Positions 1 to 35,968 are shown, counted from the stretch's first letter. The stretch is DNA of 64,000 nucleotides from Zeus faber (GCA_960531495.1 OY482849.1:31857236-31921235); one strand, 5' to 3'. Made by a program: numbers and translations. Notes: generated from the sequence alone by a model not told the origin.

Positions 1-529
1 GGTGACGGGGGACACGGCGCCAGCTCAGGGCACTCCTCAAACTTTTCAAGAATGGGCGGCGGAATTCTCCGTGCAGGTCGTCCAGCGATTGGCTGTAAAT
101 GCACGGATGATTTGTTTGTCATTTGTTTGGAGAACAAAGTCAGTTTCACCCTCGGAAGGCTTTCACGTCTGCACACACGTCGTATACAAACTGATCTTTC
201 CGTCGCAGCTTCACGTTCAGCTCGTTCGTGTGTGCCAGTACGTCCACAGCCGACGCCAAATCACAAGGCCGGTGTGCGTCTTTCAGCTCGAGAACACTCT
301 TGTCCGCTGATTTTGTCAAGGGCGAGGCATACATGGCGATCAGGTAACGTGAAGAAGAGTGACTTGACATCAGAGAAGGCCCGGCAATGCGCCGTCTGGT
401 GGTACCATTAAGTATTACAGGAAAATGACAGTGAAATGAATACTACATATTTAAATATATTATAGGATTGTTGTTAATGTAAATGCCTCGCGAGCCGCAT
501 TAAACAGCGCCGTAGTTTGACCACCCCTG
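1..529 (-). mobile_element. Decayed hAT-type transposon end with transposase fragment
   Basis: The minus strand between about 370 and 1 reads as part of a GTF2IRD2/ZBED-like hAT transposase C-terminal half, with recognisable stretches such as ELKDAHRPCDLASAVDVLAH and later ILEKFEECPELAPCP. The reading frame breaks near 146 and again near 45-50, so it is a pseudogene. Position 529 is the outer end of a hAT-like terminal repeat (minus strand CAGGGGTGGTCAAAC), followed by a possible 8-bp target site CTCTATAG at 530-537. Only about 160 bp separate the terminus from the C-terminal half of the protein, so the N-terminal coding part is deleted. The other terminus lies left of the window. Confidence 0.55.
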
Positions 530-537
530 CTCTATAG

Positions 538-3500
538 TATGAAGAACAACGCTGTTCAAAGGTCCAATGTTTTAAAGGAAATCCATAAAGTCTTTCCAGA
601 TGATAACATTTATATCATTAAGAAACAACTTCCTTCACACCTTGTGATATTTAACTTGTTGACTTTGTTTGAGACCGCTGCTAGTCTGGAGTTCAGATCG
701 TCCCCTTCAGGATCTTTTCAAGGACGGAAAACCTACTCCTCTCTCCCCCCTTCGCTGGACTCGCCGGCAGCTTTCTGGTACCTGCGGGCGGAGGGGAGAA
801 CAACACTGACCTCTGCTGAACCGAGGGAAACGTGCAAAGGGATGAACGCGTTCCACCCCATTTTGAGGTGGAGATGTCCCCACGACAACCACTGCCGGAT
901 TCATGCTCTGAAATCATAAGTTGGTCTGAGTTAGATTGGCCTCTGTTTTCCATTATTTTGTGAGTCCTACTGTGACTAAAAACAGTTCAATAAATGTTTT
1001 GCCGACACATTTCAAAATGTTATATGTGTTTGATACAATATTATTGTCCCAGAAGGAAAGTGGGCATGTTCTCTGACCATGGCAAAGGCGTGCAATACAC
1101 AGTTTACGTAATATAATAGTATCGTAGAAAAGTCGCGGAAATAGTTTCTGGCATAATTTGAGTCTACTCCTGAATATTATTTCATGGAGATGAAGCACAT
1201 CATCGTGAGCTAGGATTTGTTATAATTCACCCGGAGGAGCCGACCAGAGAAATCTCCTCTGCGGGGACACGCAGCGACTGTGATGCCCGAGAACGGCGCC
1301 TGAATGGACCAGATGCCGTCTCATCCAAATGCGGGTCGTCCTGTAGCAAGCACGCACACATGCACGCACGTGCACACACACACTATGTCATTGACCCGAG
1401 GGCTGGAATGTATTTTAGGCTGTGTGTGAAAAGGGATAGGATAGGGTCGTTGACAAACATTGTTATTTCAGCTCTAAATAACCCCCTAACCCTCCATTGT
1501 GAGTTTCTTCATGTGGTTGTCATCCCCAAACCCTCACTTTTACAGTCATCCGCTCAAGTAGTTATTATTAACTTGAAGCATAACGAGTCCACTGCCAAAA
1601 TCTTCATCATTGAAGTCCCTTTTGTCAAATAATATCCCTCAAAAATGTGACATAATTGTTCCCTAATATGAAAAATAAAGTTTCCTTCGGCGTCGTTTTT
1701 GCAGAAAAAACAGATTCCATGTTATCCCTGGGCTCTTCCAGAGCCTCTCAGAGATTGTCCTGTGATATTTCACTTTTTCCTATTTCAAATGTACCCAAGG
1801 CTTTTCATTGGGGTTTGAGGTCTGGTGAATGCGGAGGGAAAGTCCATGTGTGTCAGCGCTCCTTGCTCTTCCTTGTACTTCATACAGTCCTGGCACAGCA
1901 TCAATGCGTGCCTAGCGCCATCGTACAGCTGGAGAAGACATTATCTTCCCCACAACTTGAAGTCAGAACGGAGGGCATGAGCGGAGCGTCTGCTTGATGG
2001 ATGTGTCGTCGATCTTTCGTAGGTCACCACCTCCAGGACATGCAAGACGTTCCTCAGACAGGGGCGTGTGTACTGGTTGCCCACCCAGGGATGAGCCTCG
2101 CCCACCCAGAGGAGTCATCTGCCTATCAAATGAAAACTCTGGAAGAAAAACCCTACCGTTACCTACCTGTCAACCCCCCCCTGGTTTTCCCGGGATTCTC
2201 TCGTATGTTGAACCTTCTCTCCTGCTTGTCCCCCCCTTTCAATGATTTCCCGTAAATCTCCCTTATTTTGAACCTTTCCGAAAAAAAAAAGAATGATTGG
2301 CCAATTCTGGCAGTCGCTCCGCTTCAACAGTTTCTCCAAACCAAACGGTCAAAACAAGGTGTTTTTATCGTAGATGTTATAGATTAATTGAATGAAACAA
2401 AAAAAAAAAAGACTTTCTAAGTCACTCTCTTACCCAAGCCCCCAACAATTTTTATTGTTGCCCACCCAAAAAATCCAAATGCCCTCGATTCCACGGATGA
2501 CATCCTAGTGACACCTCAAACCTGAACATTTCCACCGCCAACATGTCTCTCTGGAGGTTCTATCCACCGTTCTTGTGCATCTCCTCACAGATCGGCTCTT
2601 CGGTTCTAATCATGAACGTCAAACCTCTGACGACCTCGAAACAACATTTTCCCTGAGACTTGAACAGGGAGATGCTGGTGTCTTTTGGGGCCGTGCTTAT
2701 TTTCTCTCGACTTATTTGATCGTCAAACAAGTGGCCTGGAAACTGCGCCTCTCCCATTCAGGCCCCTCAGAGCCGATCGCACTTTAATTGCGCCCCCACC
2801 GCGGAGCGCCTTCTTTCCAGTCGCTCCAGATGCTGCACCGTCCTGTTGGTGTTGTCACATCAGTTCTGCTCGTCTTTATTTTCCTAAAAATGTGTGTGTG
2901 TGGTCCTACCCACATAGAAACATTTGATTTGTCCGCAGTTTGGCATAGGGATGGAAGGGCGGGGGGGGGGGGGGGGGGGGGTCAAACTCTGGACACGGAA
3001 AATATTTTTGGAAATTCTGGTCGAAGTGATGATAAGGTCCAGCGGAACAGAAAGACCTGACCCTGCTCTTTTTTCCTCTTCTTCTTTTTTCCACTTCACA
3101 GTACACACACGCAGTACAACACAACGTGTGCTGCGCGTCACACGTGGAAGAGACCGCCTCAGCCAGGGAGCGTGCACTTTATTGGTTCCAGCTTGTTCTC
3201 ACTCAAATACTTCAAAACGGGCGGCATTGGTGACGGCAACTCTTAATACGTCACTGATCCACTTCATCATTGATCCGCTCAATCGCCCGCTTACCGACCA
3301 ACCATTAAATCCAACACAGCTTTAACCGGACCAGGGTTAGGGATGTCGGGTCGTACGCAGACGCGTCAGATGGGATGGCGGCACTTCAAATCTCGATTTC
3401 AAAAGTGTAAAAACTCGAGCCGGCTGGAAGATGAAAGCCGATGTATGCGGCTGAACTATTATCTTCCAAAGCGGAGCGTATGGTCACCGCGGCCTCTTTC

Positions 3501-6500
3501 AACCGCGCTCCGACAAACGCATGAGGGCGGTTTTTCAAAACGCCCCCGGGCGGCGCCCCGTCCGTCTCCAGGGGCCGCGCTGGCCACTGCAACAGTTTGT
3601 CCGGCCACGACACTCGCCTTTTGCAAATATTTAATTTCCGACCGAACTGAATCGCCCGAAGATGATTCATTTGGACCAAGACCCAGACACACAGCAAGCA
3701 AACAAAAATGACGACGATTGAAATAATATTTAAATTCTTAGCTACCGATCAGGAATTCACAGTATCCTTCGCTCAAACAGTGGTTGTGTATTGATGTTCA
3801 TTCTCAGAGTGGGTTTTGTGGCCTACAACTCTTCCACATATAAAGCCCGGTTACTGTTCTTCACCTCTTTCCCACCGCCCAAATCTCCAGTCATGCTCTC
3901 TTTGTGGTTCCCAATAGGGAGCGAAAATTAGAATAACCACATGGAAAATAATAGTAGAAATAACAGAAAAATATGACGCCATGAATGATGTACGGTAGAA
4001 CTGTGGAATTGTCAGGGAAGTAAACGAGGGTGAGTCAATGGCATTTCAGGAGATGTATCTGTTGTCTGGGTTCTGACTTAAAAATGGAAAGGCTGCTACG
4101 CTGATCTGTGGGTGTGGATTGAGGGGGTTTGTCTGTTCAAAGAACAATTAAAGGGGGGTGACCTGAGTTCAGCACTCACCTGAAGTCACACAGGGAACTT
4201 CAGGTTTAAAAGAGGTCTGTGTGCGGCTGATATGATTAAGGTGTCATCGTTATAAAATTATTATACCATTGTAAAATTGACTGACAATATATGTGTTAAT
4301 ATAACACTCAGGTGTGGTTTTCAGTGGTACCGCTCAAAGCCAGTGTGTCAGAGAGACAACACGTCAAAGTCGTCACGCTTTTTGCATTAAACGTCATAAA
4401 CTCACAAATTAACACCTGTTCATATCCGTTATACATATTAACAAAAGCCCAGATCTGAAAGGAAGTCACATCGGCAGTAAAGGGAATAGTTTTGTTAACT
4501 AATTCTAGGAATGAAGGCGACAAAACACGTCTAGATCTCTGAGGGAACAGCTACATAGTCATGAGCTTAGCGCCCTATATGCAATATGCAGCGTCTGTTC
4601 TTTTCTAGGGCAGCTTATCGTCGTACTCTTCTTAAGGTCTCTATTTTCTCTGCGATATTTTGTCTGCTTTTTTAAAAAGTAACATGAAATGCACTGAGGT
4701 TCTGTGGGACTATGAGACTGCACGTACAAAGCTTTCACGTTGGGTCACATTTGGTCCTTTGATCAAGCAGTCATCACATTTTAAAGTGTGAGATTTCTTT
4801 CAGCAGGGCAGCAATCGCACAGGAACAAAGCCCCCGACGGGGCGTGGGCCGGGGAGGGAAAGACCGCCCGGGCAAAACGGGTCTAATTGGCTGCTGGTTC
4901 GTGAGCAGACCACCTCCGACTAATCTGACGTTATATTTTACAGCCTTTCCCAGCGTTTAGCTCTTTGACCGGGATGTCTTATGCCAGCACAGCTCGTAAA
5001 CCCTCCTTTTTCGTTTCGGTTTAATAACAGCCTCTGAGTGAATCACCAGAGCAGCGAAGCAGCGTGTGGTAACTGTTCTTGGCGATGCTGACTGTTGAAG
5101 TCGTTTTGCTTTATGTGCTCCAAAATAATAACAGATTGTGGCACTCGGTGCACCTAATGTGAAGACATGAGGCCGACAGGAACCTGTAGATTCAAAGTTG
5201 ATACTTTTGGATAAGGCTTTTTCATAAGGAACGCCTGTTCTTATCTAGTTCTAATCGAATGATCTCCCTACACGTATCCACCGTCCCTTTCCATATTACA
5301 GCTTATAAACCACTTTTCACAGTCCTCAGTTCTTTCTTGGTTTGACGGGGTTATAACATTAGTCACGACTGCGCGTTTTTAAATGAACCTTCTTTTTTAG
5401 GGGTGAAACAAGATGTCTGCCTCACACCAAGATGACCGATTTTGGAAAGATCCCTCCTTGGCCGACCTCGCCGCCCGGTCGTCCTTGGAGGGGGAATGGG
5501 TGTCGAGGGGACTCCCGAAACGAAGCCCCGACGCACCGGCTCCCTGGCACAAACGGCCCCGAGAACCCAGAGGTCAATCACTAACGGGTGCGAGACCGGC
5601 CCCGGTTTCCACCCCAGTCGGCCCTCCCCGGGGTGGGCGGTGGCCCAAGCGATGGCCCGAGTATTTGTATTCGCGTGACTTACCAAATATTCATGCTCAG
5701 ATACTTGTAGGGAAAGCTTGATCGTATTTTTTCCGCGGACCATTGAAGTAAAGCATTCAAATGATCTTCGTTTAATTGCTCCTCGTCACGCTGGGAACAC
5801 CCGCGTGCCGAGCTCACTTCGAGGGGGAAAGGCACGGATCTTGAGATTTGGTTGCAAGCCCGGTGTTCTCTGGCCACCAGTCCCAAATGCGGTCAATGAA
5901 AATGATTTTGTGTTTGTTGAACACAAACAGATGCAGTGTCAGTTCTGAAAGGACAATTGAAAACCACCAGAAAGGCAGTTATTCTCCTACGCGCTTCAAC
6001 TTTTGAGTCACAGAATGTCCTGTAAGTCCCTGTGTTGTTTGGAGCAGACGTAATTACAGGATTGTCACCATGGTCATGCTTCAAACGCAGCTTTTCGGTT
6101 TGAAGGCAGATTTTGGTACAATGTTATTTGGCTGTTTTAGTTAAAAAGTGAAAAATATTTCTAACTTCCAATCGCTGAAATTCTATTTTCTTTGAAGAAT
6201 GTAATGATTGGTTGGGCAATTTTACAGTTTGTTAAAAAAAGAAAAAAAGAAAAAAAGAAAAGGGCAAAAATTACAGTGAAAAACCAAAAACAACTCTCTG
6301 ACTGTGCTGGTATTACTTGTTTCGCCTGTGTTCGATGGTACAGAGAAGATAAGACTTAATTATTCCCCGGGTGGGGCAGGTGTTAGAGCAACAGAATTTG
6401 TGAAGAAAGAGATGTAAAAAAAAACTTTTTTTTTTTTATGAAATATGAATTAAAAAATAAAATAAACAGCTGTTAACAGGGAACAGCACCTCGTGCACCT

Positions 6501-6987
6501 GACCATGTTGACAGAATGTACAGGTAGCAGGAACGCTAAGGTAGAGTGCAAGAGGTGCTTAGTGGCGGTGTCTGGTGATAATATGCATTGATTTCAAGCG
6601 TCATATTGTGTGAAGTTTTTTGGATAAAGGCACCTTGTAAATACAAATGTAGAACAAAAGCTCACCCATGGGTGTTAAAAACAATGTGTAAAAACTGGCG
6701 AGCAAAGGCCGACCCCGCCCCGACGGTGGAAACAGCATGTACAGGATTCCATGCATTACACAAACATATTGTACAGCTGTTTCTCGTGGAGCGCCCTGTT
6801 TGTACATATTTCATACTTTAGATGCGGAAGTGTCACAGATGTTAACAAAAATATATTGTTTTAAAACACAGCTTCAACCACTGTGACACCATTTTGAGCC
6901 GTTTTCTTTTTAAACATTTCATCGTTCGCATCCGCTCTGCTGATAACCCTGTGCAGTATTCATCCCGACAATATGCGAATGTAAACA
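538..6987. other. Intergenic stretch without a recognisable gene
   Basis: No open frame here has recognisable domains or a convincing exon structure. It holds a run of 21 G at 2961-2981, A/T-rich runs near 6230-6260 and 6417-6440, and short CpG-richer patches near 3480-3620, 4840-4880 and 5440-5680. The overlapping frames near 5363-5743 are open on both strands but have no recognised family and are probably composition-driven. Confidence 0.5.
2961..2981. repeat. Poly-G tract
   Basis: Twenty-one consecutive G residues on the plus strand, a simple homopolymer. Confidence 0.95.
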
Positions 6988-7007
6988 CGGCGACGACGAC
7001 GACAACG

Positions 7008-7041
<34 letters not shown>

Positions 7042-7043
7042 AA
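6988..7043. repeat. (CGA/CAA)n trinucleotide repeat
   Basis: CGA units grade into CAA units over about 55 bp. The overlapping open frames that read as poly-Thr or poly-Val are artefacts of this repeat. Confidence 0.9.
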
Positions 7044-7563
7044 CAGTGCAGCGGAGGAAGAATTCCAAATGAAAATGGGATGAGAAATAACACAACACAC
7101 ACCAGGTCCAGGTGGAGCAGCCCAGCGCTGACACATGCACAGTGCTGCTGCTTTTACACAGATGGAGGTTCACTCGTTTATTTTTATTGTTTATTGATAT
7201 TTTTGTTTTTGTTGTTGTTGTTGTTGGTGTATCACATTTATTTTTCCCATTTCCTGTTATTTGTCTTTATTCTACCAACCCACCTGCACGTCTATTGGGG
7301 GGTATTTTATTCATCACAGCGTCCAAGATGGGATTCCCTAATTGTGAACATTATTTTAAGAATTGATGAAGAATATGTAAAAATTAATAATTATCAATTA
7401 ATATTGTTATTCTAATAATAATGATAATAATAGTAATAATAATACAATAAAAATGAGATCACTCGCTCTTCTCTGGGGGCGTTTTGGGAGGGAGCGGCCC
7501 CGCCCCCACGCCTTCATTTTCCACCGAGAGAGACCGAACAGACGAGGCGGAGAGAGAGAGAGA

Positions 7564-7658
7564 GAAAAACAACAACAAACAAACAAACAAAACAAACAAC
7601 AGCGACGACGACAACAACAACAACAACAGCGGCGGCGGCGGCGGCGGCAACGGCGACT
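7564..7658. repeat. Compound CAA/ACAA/CGG repeat in the probable 5'UTR
   Basis: CAA, CAAA, CGA and CGG units follow one another directly upstream of a GC-rich stretch. They create long open frames on both strands (poly-Gln/Arg and poly-Cys/Val) that are not believed to be genes. Confidence 0.85.
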
Positions 7659-8009
7659 AAAAACGCGCCCGGGCGCCCCCGACGAGCGGAGCGACGCGCT
7701 GGTTCCCGGGTCCGAGCGCGTCGCCATCGCCCCTCGTGACGCCGCCGCGCGGTGGGAGTTTTCCTGCGTGGGGCGCGCGGCACGTCCCGTGGCGCTTCCT
7801 GTGTTTGTAAACTGCACCGGACCGAGGAGCTCGCGGCGAGTGGAGAAACCCGGAGGTACGCCACGCACCACCACCACCACCACCACCCCCCCGGGGGCGC
7901 CGCGTCCGCCGAGGGGGCCGCGGAGACGCGGGCGTGTGCTTCGCGGCGTCGAGGTTCCGACGTTCTGGTCGGGAAAACAAAAGGAATCCGCGAACGGCAC
8001 GGCGCCGAG

Positions 8010-8073
8010 GCTAGCGGGTGTTAGCCAGCCCGCTAACGCTAGTGGGTGTTAGCCAGTGTGCTAACGCTAGCGG
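8010..8073. repeat. 28-bp tandem repeat rich in GCTAGC/GTTAGC
   Basis: Two 28-bp copies (8010-8037 and 8038-8065) and a partial third are built from GCTAGYGGGTGTTAGCCAG followed by CTAAC. The copies differ at a few positions. They lie inside the znf740 CpG island, downstream of the presumed exon 1. Confidence 0.8.
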
Positions 8074-10091
8074 AAAATCAACGGGGGACGACGGCCATCG
8101 CGGGTGTCTTTTATCGGTTAAATCTCGTCGTGGGCGGCGTAGTTCGTCGCGCGGCGGGTCCGGTGTGTCGTTTCGTCGTTTGAATGTGCGAATTTAGGGG
8201 AAGCGCTCCGTCGTTTTCGGAAGATTTACCAGACCGAGGACTCGATTCCGATCAATTACGACGCTGTGTGGGCGCCAGCTAACGCGTTAGCATCGAGGGC
8301 ACCGCTCGGCGGCGGCGCTAGGCCACATATGCTGCGAAAGAACCTTCGCCTTTCTCCCGTTCGTGCTAGCCAGGTTAGCCGCCGTTAATCTGGCCCGACT
8401 CGCCCTCTAATGCCGACGGCGGACGCTGTGTCCCGTAAGAACGCTTATATTCGGCGGGGCGACCGTGCGTGTGTTCGTTGATTTAGCGGGGAATCGGTGT
8501 GTTTGTGCTCGGGAGAATAAGGATCAACAATGGATGAGGCTGCTAACAAACCATTAGCAGGCAGACGGGACCGTTAACGGTTGGTCGGTTCGATTAAAAT
8601 AAATTGAAACGCAGTGGGTTGATATAGTTATTTATATGTTATTTAATATCTTTATTGAAAAGATCCAACTGTGTAGAGCCCGGATCACATCTTCCCAAAC
8701 CTACTTATAAAATCCGCACAGTGCCCGTTGCACTTACTTTTATTCTGCTTATTTTAATACTAAAATGACCGATGCGGAGACTGTGAAGCAGGCAGATCGT
8801 GTCGGAGCTCCAAACATCTGCACCAAACGGATTAATTCATCAGATAAATGATGTGGTATTCGTAGTTCCGAGGGGCCTCGCCCCCTTAGTTGATGTAGAA
8901 TACAAACATCATGTGAATATTCCACTGACCTGCGTGGTCTCAGTGCTGCTCAACTTTACTAAAACTGCACGAGTTCAGTGGAGAGGCTCGTTCTTCATCA
9001 TTTTTACCGATATGAAAACATTACGTCTGTAGCGCTGCCTCCACAACAGGGTTCCCCATCATGACCTTAACAGTTTCGCATATTTTTGGGTCATGGCCTC
9101 CTGGTTGCGTGAACCTTTTTTTTTTTTTTTTTTTAAACTCTGGAAACTTTTTAGATTAACCTTTCATGTAAAATAAAAGCTGTGTTTTGCGTTCAAATCT
9201 CGCAGTTTAAAGATCCTTAATGTCATTACATTTTAACCTGGGTTGCTTTGGTCGTTTTGGAAACATAGGCATGCGTTCGGAAGATCGTAAATCTGATGAT
9301 CACTTTTTAAAAATAGATTTCAAATCTTTGTGATCCTAACATCTGATTGTGGCTCTTAGTGTGTAAAAACATATTGTTATTACAGTGATGCTGTGCACAC
9401 TTTGCTAATGTGTACTGTGAAATAAAACCCGAAAGTACAGAAATATTTTACCTCGGGCGTGTTGTCTGAGGCAAAATATGCTTCAAATGATACGTGTAAG
9501 TGTTGGATAATCCAAATGTTTTTAGATGATGTACCGATTGGGGAAAAGGCCGCAGCTATTCAGCTCTGTTATTTTGACTCCGGATTAATAATCTGTCGCA
9601 TGAAACGAAGAGTCTTTGTCCCAAAAAAAAACCTAAAACTATTGTCCGGTGCATGCGATGACTGTTGTAAACCTTGTGTTTGTTGCAATGATGTCGTGTT
9701 TGACCCAGGTCCTCCTCCTTCTCAGTTTTAATGCTGGATGAGTGAGGCGGGTGTGGCTTCCCACCAGACTGACCATCCTGACTGACGGATCTCTGGAGGG
9801 CCCCGCCCCGCTCCCTGCGCCCACATACACCGTTCCCACTGCAATGTCACACCTGCCCAGCAGCTCAGTCCGCGACCATATGAAATGGGTTTGTTTCGAG
9901 AACACCAACGTGGTTAGGAGTGACATTATACATTCTATACAGTCATTGTGTAATTCGGGATGTTGTTTTTTCGATGCATCTCGTTAAATTCCATGTGGCA
10001 AAAATGACAACAGCGTTGTTATTTGTGTGTCACCTGCCGTCCCTTGTGTCTTTAGGCAGGGCTGCTCGGCTGTGAAGCGGTCCTTTCCAGT

Positions 10092-32286
<22,195 letters not shown>

Positions 32287-33226
32287 CATTCCGCCTTCCA
32301 TCCGCAGCACCTCCAGGGACGGGACATGCCGCGGGGTCTCGCCTCTGCAGCTCTGTACTGGATGGCGCCACATTCTAGCACAGACTGACCTTGCAGCTCA
32401 AGTCTGGGAATAACTAAGGAAAGAGGGACATTTGTGTTTTTAGTTTTGTTGTCTTTTTACTGTATTTCTTCTTACTTTTTTAAAAGACAGACTTTTCTGT
32501 GATAAACAGTGGTTCTGTTTTGTACTTAATCTATTTGATTTTTGCGAGAGGAGGGGGAGGAGAAAAAAAAAAAGTTTTTGTTATTCAAATATATCTGCTT
32601 TCGGTGGTACTTTGAGGAAGGGAAATGGGTGTTGTTCATCCAGACGCCTCGGCAGCGATGGGACTTGTACGTGTGGTTGTATATAGTGGCAAGGCGGCGT
32701 ATCTGAACATTCTGCTAATTTGTTTCTCTTCAGCCCATTTTGTATAGCAAATCACTTGCGTGACAACAGAGTACACCAAAGTACCTCTGCAGGCCGTGCA
32801 GGTGAACCCCATTTTTTATCAATCCATACAAGCCAGATGTTGCTTTTTGTTGCTGGGATGTGGTCATGAATTTGGACTCCTGGCTTACTTACACGATTCT
32901 CCAGTCACCGTGCCATTCCATACGAAACAGCCCCCGTGAGCAGTGTCCGGTCTGAATATGATTTAAACAATGGGTGTTCACTTACATCTCTGGAGGGACT
33001 TTTAGTTGTTTAATGAACGTTTGGTTTGTCAAATTATTGAAAAGGTGTAAAAAAAAAAAAAAACAACAAAAAAACAAAGCAAAAAAAACAACCGCTTTTT
33101 GAAATGTCATTTGTGTACAAATTGGTACAAAAGAAACTTTTTTGTTTTTTTTGTTTAGCAGGGGCTTAATGTGTTCTCTTTTGCCGCTGTAACAGAACAG
33201 ACCTGAGGATGACATTTTTGGTTACA

Positions 33227-33262
33227 GGGAGGAGGAGGAGGAGGAGGAGGAAGAAGAGGGGG
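33227..33262. repeat. (GGA)n tract in the znf740 3'UTR
   Basis: About eight GGA units followed by GAAGAAGAGGGGG, a pure purine tract on the sense strand. Confidence 0.9.
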
Positions 33263-33702
33263 AAAAAAAAAAAAAAAAAGATATCTACTTTAAAAAGGTG
33301 ACATCCAAACTTTGGTGACAGGAGGACAGATTCCAGTTGACTTTAATTCTGGGTCAAAAGTGACGGTCACAAGAAATATCTCCCGTGGTGTATCTCACTG
33401 TTCTGTATCTTGTGTGAAGTGCTGATGTCTCAGGAAATGGCACAGGATGACAGCCTTAGCAGGTCCTCTTCCCCACCCACTCGTACCCGGAGCTAGGCTA
33501 TTGTACTTAAAACAGAATATGTACAGAGATCTAAAGTACTCTAGCATCTAGCCGTCCCTCCAAACACTTGTTAGTTCATAGATCTTGGTTGGCCGCTTCA
33601 GCAAGTTCCATTATGTTTCATGTACAGATTCTCAGTTGTGAGATTAGCGGGGGTATACAAAATCTTGTGGCCTTGGTGTGCTTATTTTTTTCTGTATTCA
33701 TT

Positions 33703-33735
<33 letters not shown>

Positions 33736-34738
33736 GTTAACTGTTTATTATTGTGGATCAGATATATTTACTAAGACAAGGCCGCCTTTTTATCATCACG
33801 CTACGTTGTTTCCTTCAATGGCGCAAAGAAAAGAAGAGAAAAAAAAAACAAAAAAAAAAACGGCTAAAAATTCTCCCGTCGGCGGAGGTTGTCTTTTGAC
33901 AACGGTGGATATTTTAAGTCATTGTTACTGATGAAAACATAACCATTATATAACCATTCAGGAGCGAAGGGAGTCTGACAGTTCCATGTGAGGAGTCATA
34001 GTGCTAACTTATTTCCCACTGCGCTGCTCTGGCCAGGTGCAGGCGGTAGCAGAGTCAACCCTTGCTTGACCGTGCTACACACTAACAATTGCCTTTTTAT
34101 CCAAATATTATGTGGTTGGTGTGTACAATGGATGTCTGTTATGTTATCAGGCTTAGCCTTAAATAAGTGCGAATACACAAATAATCATTGTAGTGCTAAA
34201 TGATATTGTGATGACTGATTTATTTTACCCAAGATGAACTCTGGTCATACTGTGTGAATCTTTCATGATCGGAGTGAGATGGCTAGCGGCACCACACCAG
34301 AATGGCTAAAGGGCAATTTCGAAATTGACTTCACCTGTTAAATCCCTAACCGTATTTTGTTTGTTTTTTTTAATTATTGTTATCAGTTTCATTGTTAAAA
34401 TGCAATAGAATCCTTGAGCCTCTGGTCATTTGCTAAGATGAGGATTTTTTAGACATCATGATATAGGCGTCTGAGAAATTCTCATTACATTATGATGATT
34501 GTTTCAAGGACATTTTTTTTTATTCTGATAAATTGTAAACACTGGAACGAAAGGAGAAAAAAAAAAAGACAAAAAAAGAAATGGATATTTTTCCTTCAGA
34601 CTGTACTAGATTTTAGGTTTTAGACAGAGCCTATTTCTCCTCAACCTGACAAAGACGGTGGACAGAACAATTTGGATCAGTACAGTTGAGAGCCCAGTAT
34701 GTCCAGTAACTTGCCATTATTAGTGGCAGTAGTACCAC

Positions 34739-34744
34739 AATAAA
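34739..34744 (+). terminator. znf740: Alternative polyadenylation signal, znf740
   Basis: AATAAA followed by a T-rich stretch within about 30 bases. Confidence 0.45.
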
Positions 34745-35086
34745 ATGTTTTTCTTTACTTTTTTTTTCTTTTTTTGTTATTATACAAAGTCCCTGGTATT
34801 TGTAGTGAATTATATTGATAATGGTATTAGATAAGCAACAGCATAACAGTAGCTATCACAGATTAGTTGTTTTCTTTATTAGTCTTGCATGCAGAGTTAT
34901 GGTCCTCAGTTAAGATGGGATCTTGATATTGATTATTTTGTGTAGGCAAAAATGAGTGCATAAGAATAACTTCCTAAAAATGTTACATTAATTATTGTAA
35001 AGATGGGCTAACTAATATGTACCCTTGTGATCCAATTAGTTTCAACTGTATGACTTGAGAGGAGAGGCTTCTTACTATTATGCTGA

Positions 35087-35092
35087 AATAAA
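35087..35092 (+). terminator. znf740: Polyadenylation signal, znf740
   Basis: AATAAA, followed about 30 bases later by a TTGTGTTCG stretch that could be the downstream GT-rich element. Confidence 0.5.
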
Positions 35093-35968
35093 ATAATTTG
35101 TAAAAGATATTTTAATCCGTTGTGTTCGAATGATTGCATAATTAACATTGTATTATGTCATTGAGGCGACACCTTAGTCCAAAGTAACCTGCAATAATAT
35201 TTTGTCTGTAGTAGTCAAACCAACTGCATATCACGGTCACAGGCAGATAAGTCATGTATAGTAAGAAGTAACATGGGCTGGATCCTGATGAGACGTAGAA
35301 AACAGTAAAGGAGATCAGTGGATATATATGCATATATTTTTCTTTTTATTATTTTTCTTGGTTGCGAAAAATGTGCCAAACATTTTGTGTTGAGGATAAC
35401 ATTAGATTTTTTTAATTTCCCTTCGTGGAGTGGTTGTGATTGTATACCTAAACATATAAACGCAACGCTTTTGTTTTGCTCCGAATTCTGGACGAGTTTA
35501 AGTACAAAATCCATCTAGTTCTCACAAAGAGCTCGTGTCTTTCAAATTTGGCCCCCGAAAACCACCACATTTGATGAGACCATTTCGTGACACATCCACT
35601 GGACAGGTGTGGACAGCGGGGTCAGTGCACAGGTGTTCCTCTGCTGCTGCTGCTGCTGCTGCATCAATGTCCCTTTCTCCTCAGCAGAGCCGCCTCTAAG
35701 ATTCGGGCTCATTTTGTCCAAGCGGCCTCAGAACCGCAGTGGGACAAACATCCCACAGACCGGACAAACAACAAAGCCCCTGATCGAGCCCCTGCGAAGG
35801 AGCGCCTCCATACCCAACGTCCTACAGGGGGCGACATGAGCGGCACGCACCCTGCCTCCCACGGCGCAGAAGGAGAGGGAGGCGTGCGGAACAAGGCCGG
35901 GCGGGCACGCAGCCCCCCCCCCCCCTGGTTCGGGGTCGTTTCGAGGCCAAACACGGCGGGGAGACAGG
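35093..35968 (+). promoter_or_regulatory. smug1: znf740-smug1 intergenic region with smug1 promoter/5'UTR
   Basis: AT-rich until about 35500, then increasingly GC-rich up to the smug1 start. It includes seven CTG units at 35640-35662. No separate gene was seen. The transcription start cannot be placed. Confidence 0.4.

Larger units (their letters stand above)
7450..8560 (+). promoter_or_regulatory. znf740: CpG-island promoter and probable noncoding exon 1 of znf740
   Basis: A strongly GC- and CpG-rich block sits upstream of the first znf740 coding exon. A plausible 5' splice site (CGGAG|gtacgc) occurs after 7855, which would join a noncoding first exon to the exon starting at 10056. The exact transcription start and the donor are inferred from composition and consensus only. 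Confidence 0.5.
32287..35092 (+). other. znf740: znf740 3'UTR
   Basis: About 2.8 kb with no coding signal, poly-A and poly-T runs, a GGA tract at 33227-33262 and two polyadenylation signals. The length is inferred from the last strong signal at 35087. Confidence 0.6.

Noticed and set aside
5363-5743. Overlapping open frames on both strands
   Set aside because: No family recognised, no splice-site or promoter support; likely a chance result of CpG-rich composition.
7407-8052. Open frames of nearly 200 residues on both strands in the znf740 CpG island
   Set aside because: Driven by CAA/CGG and CAC repeats and high GC; no homologous protein recognised.
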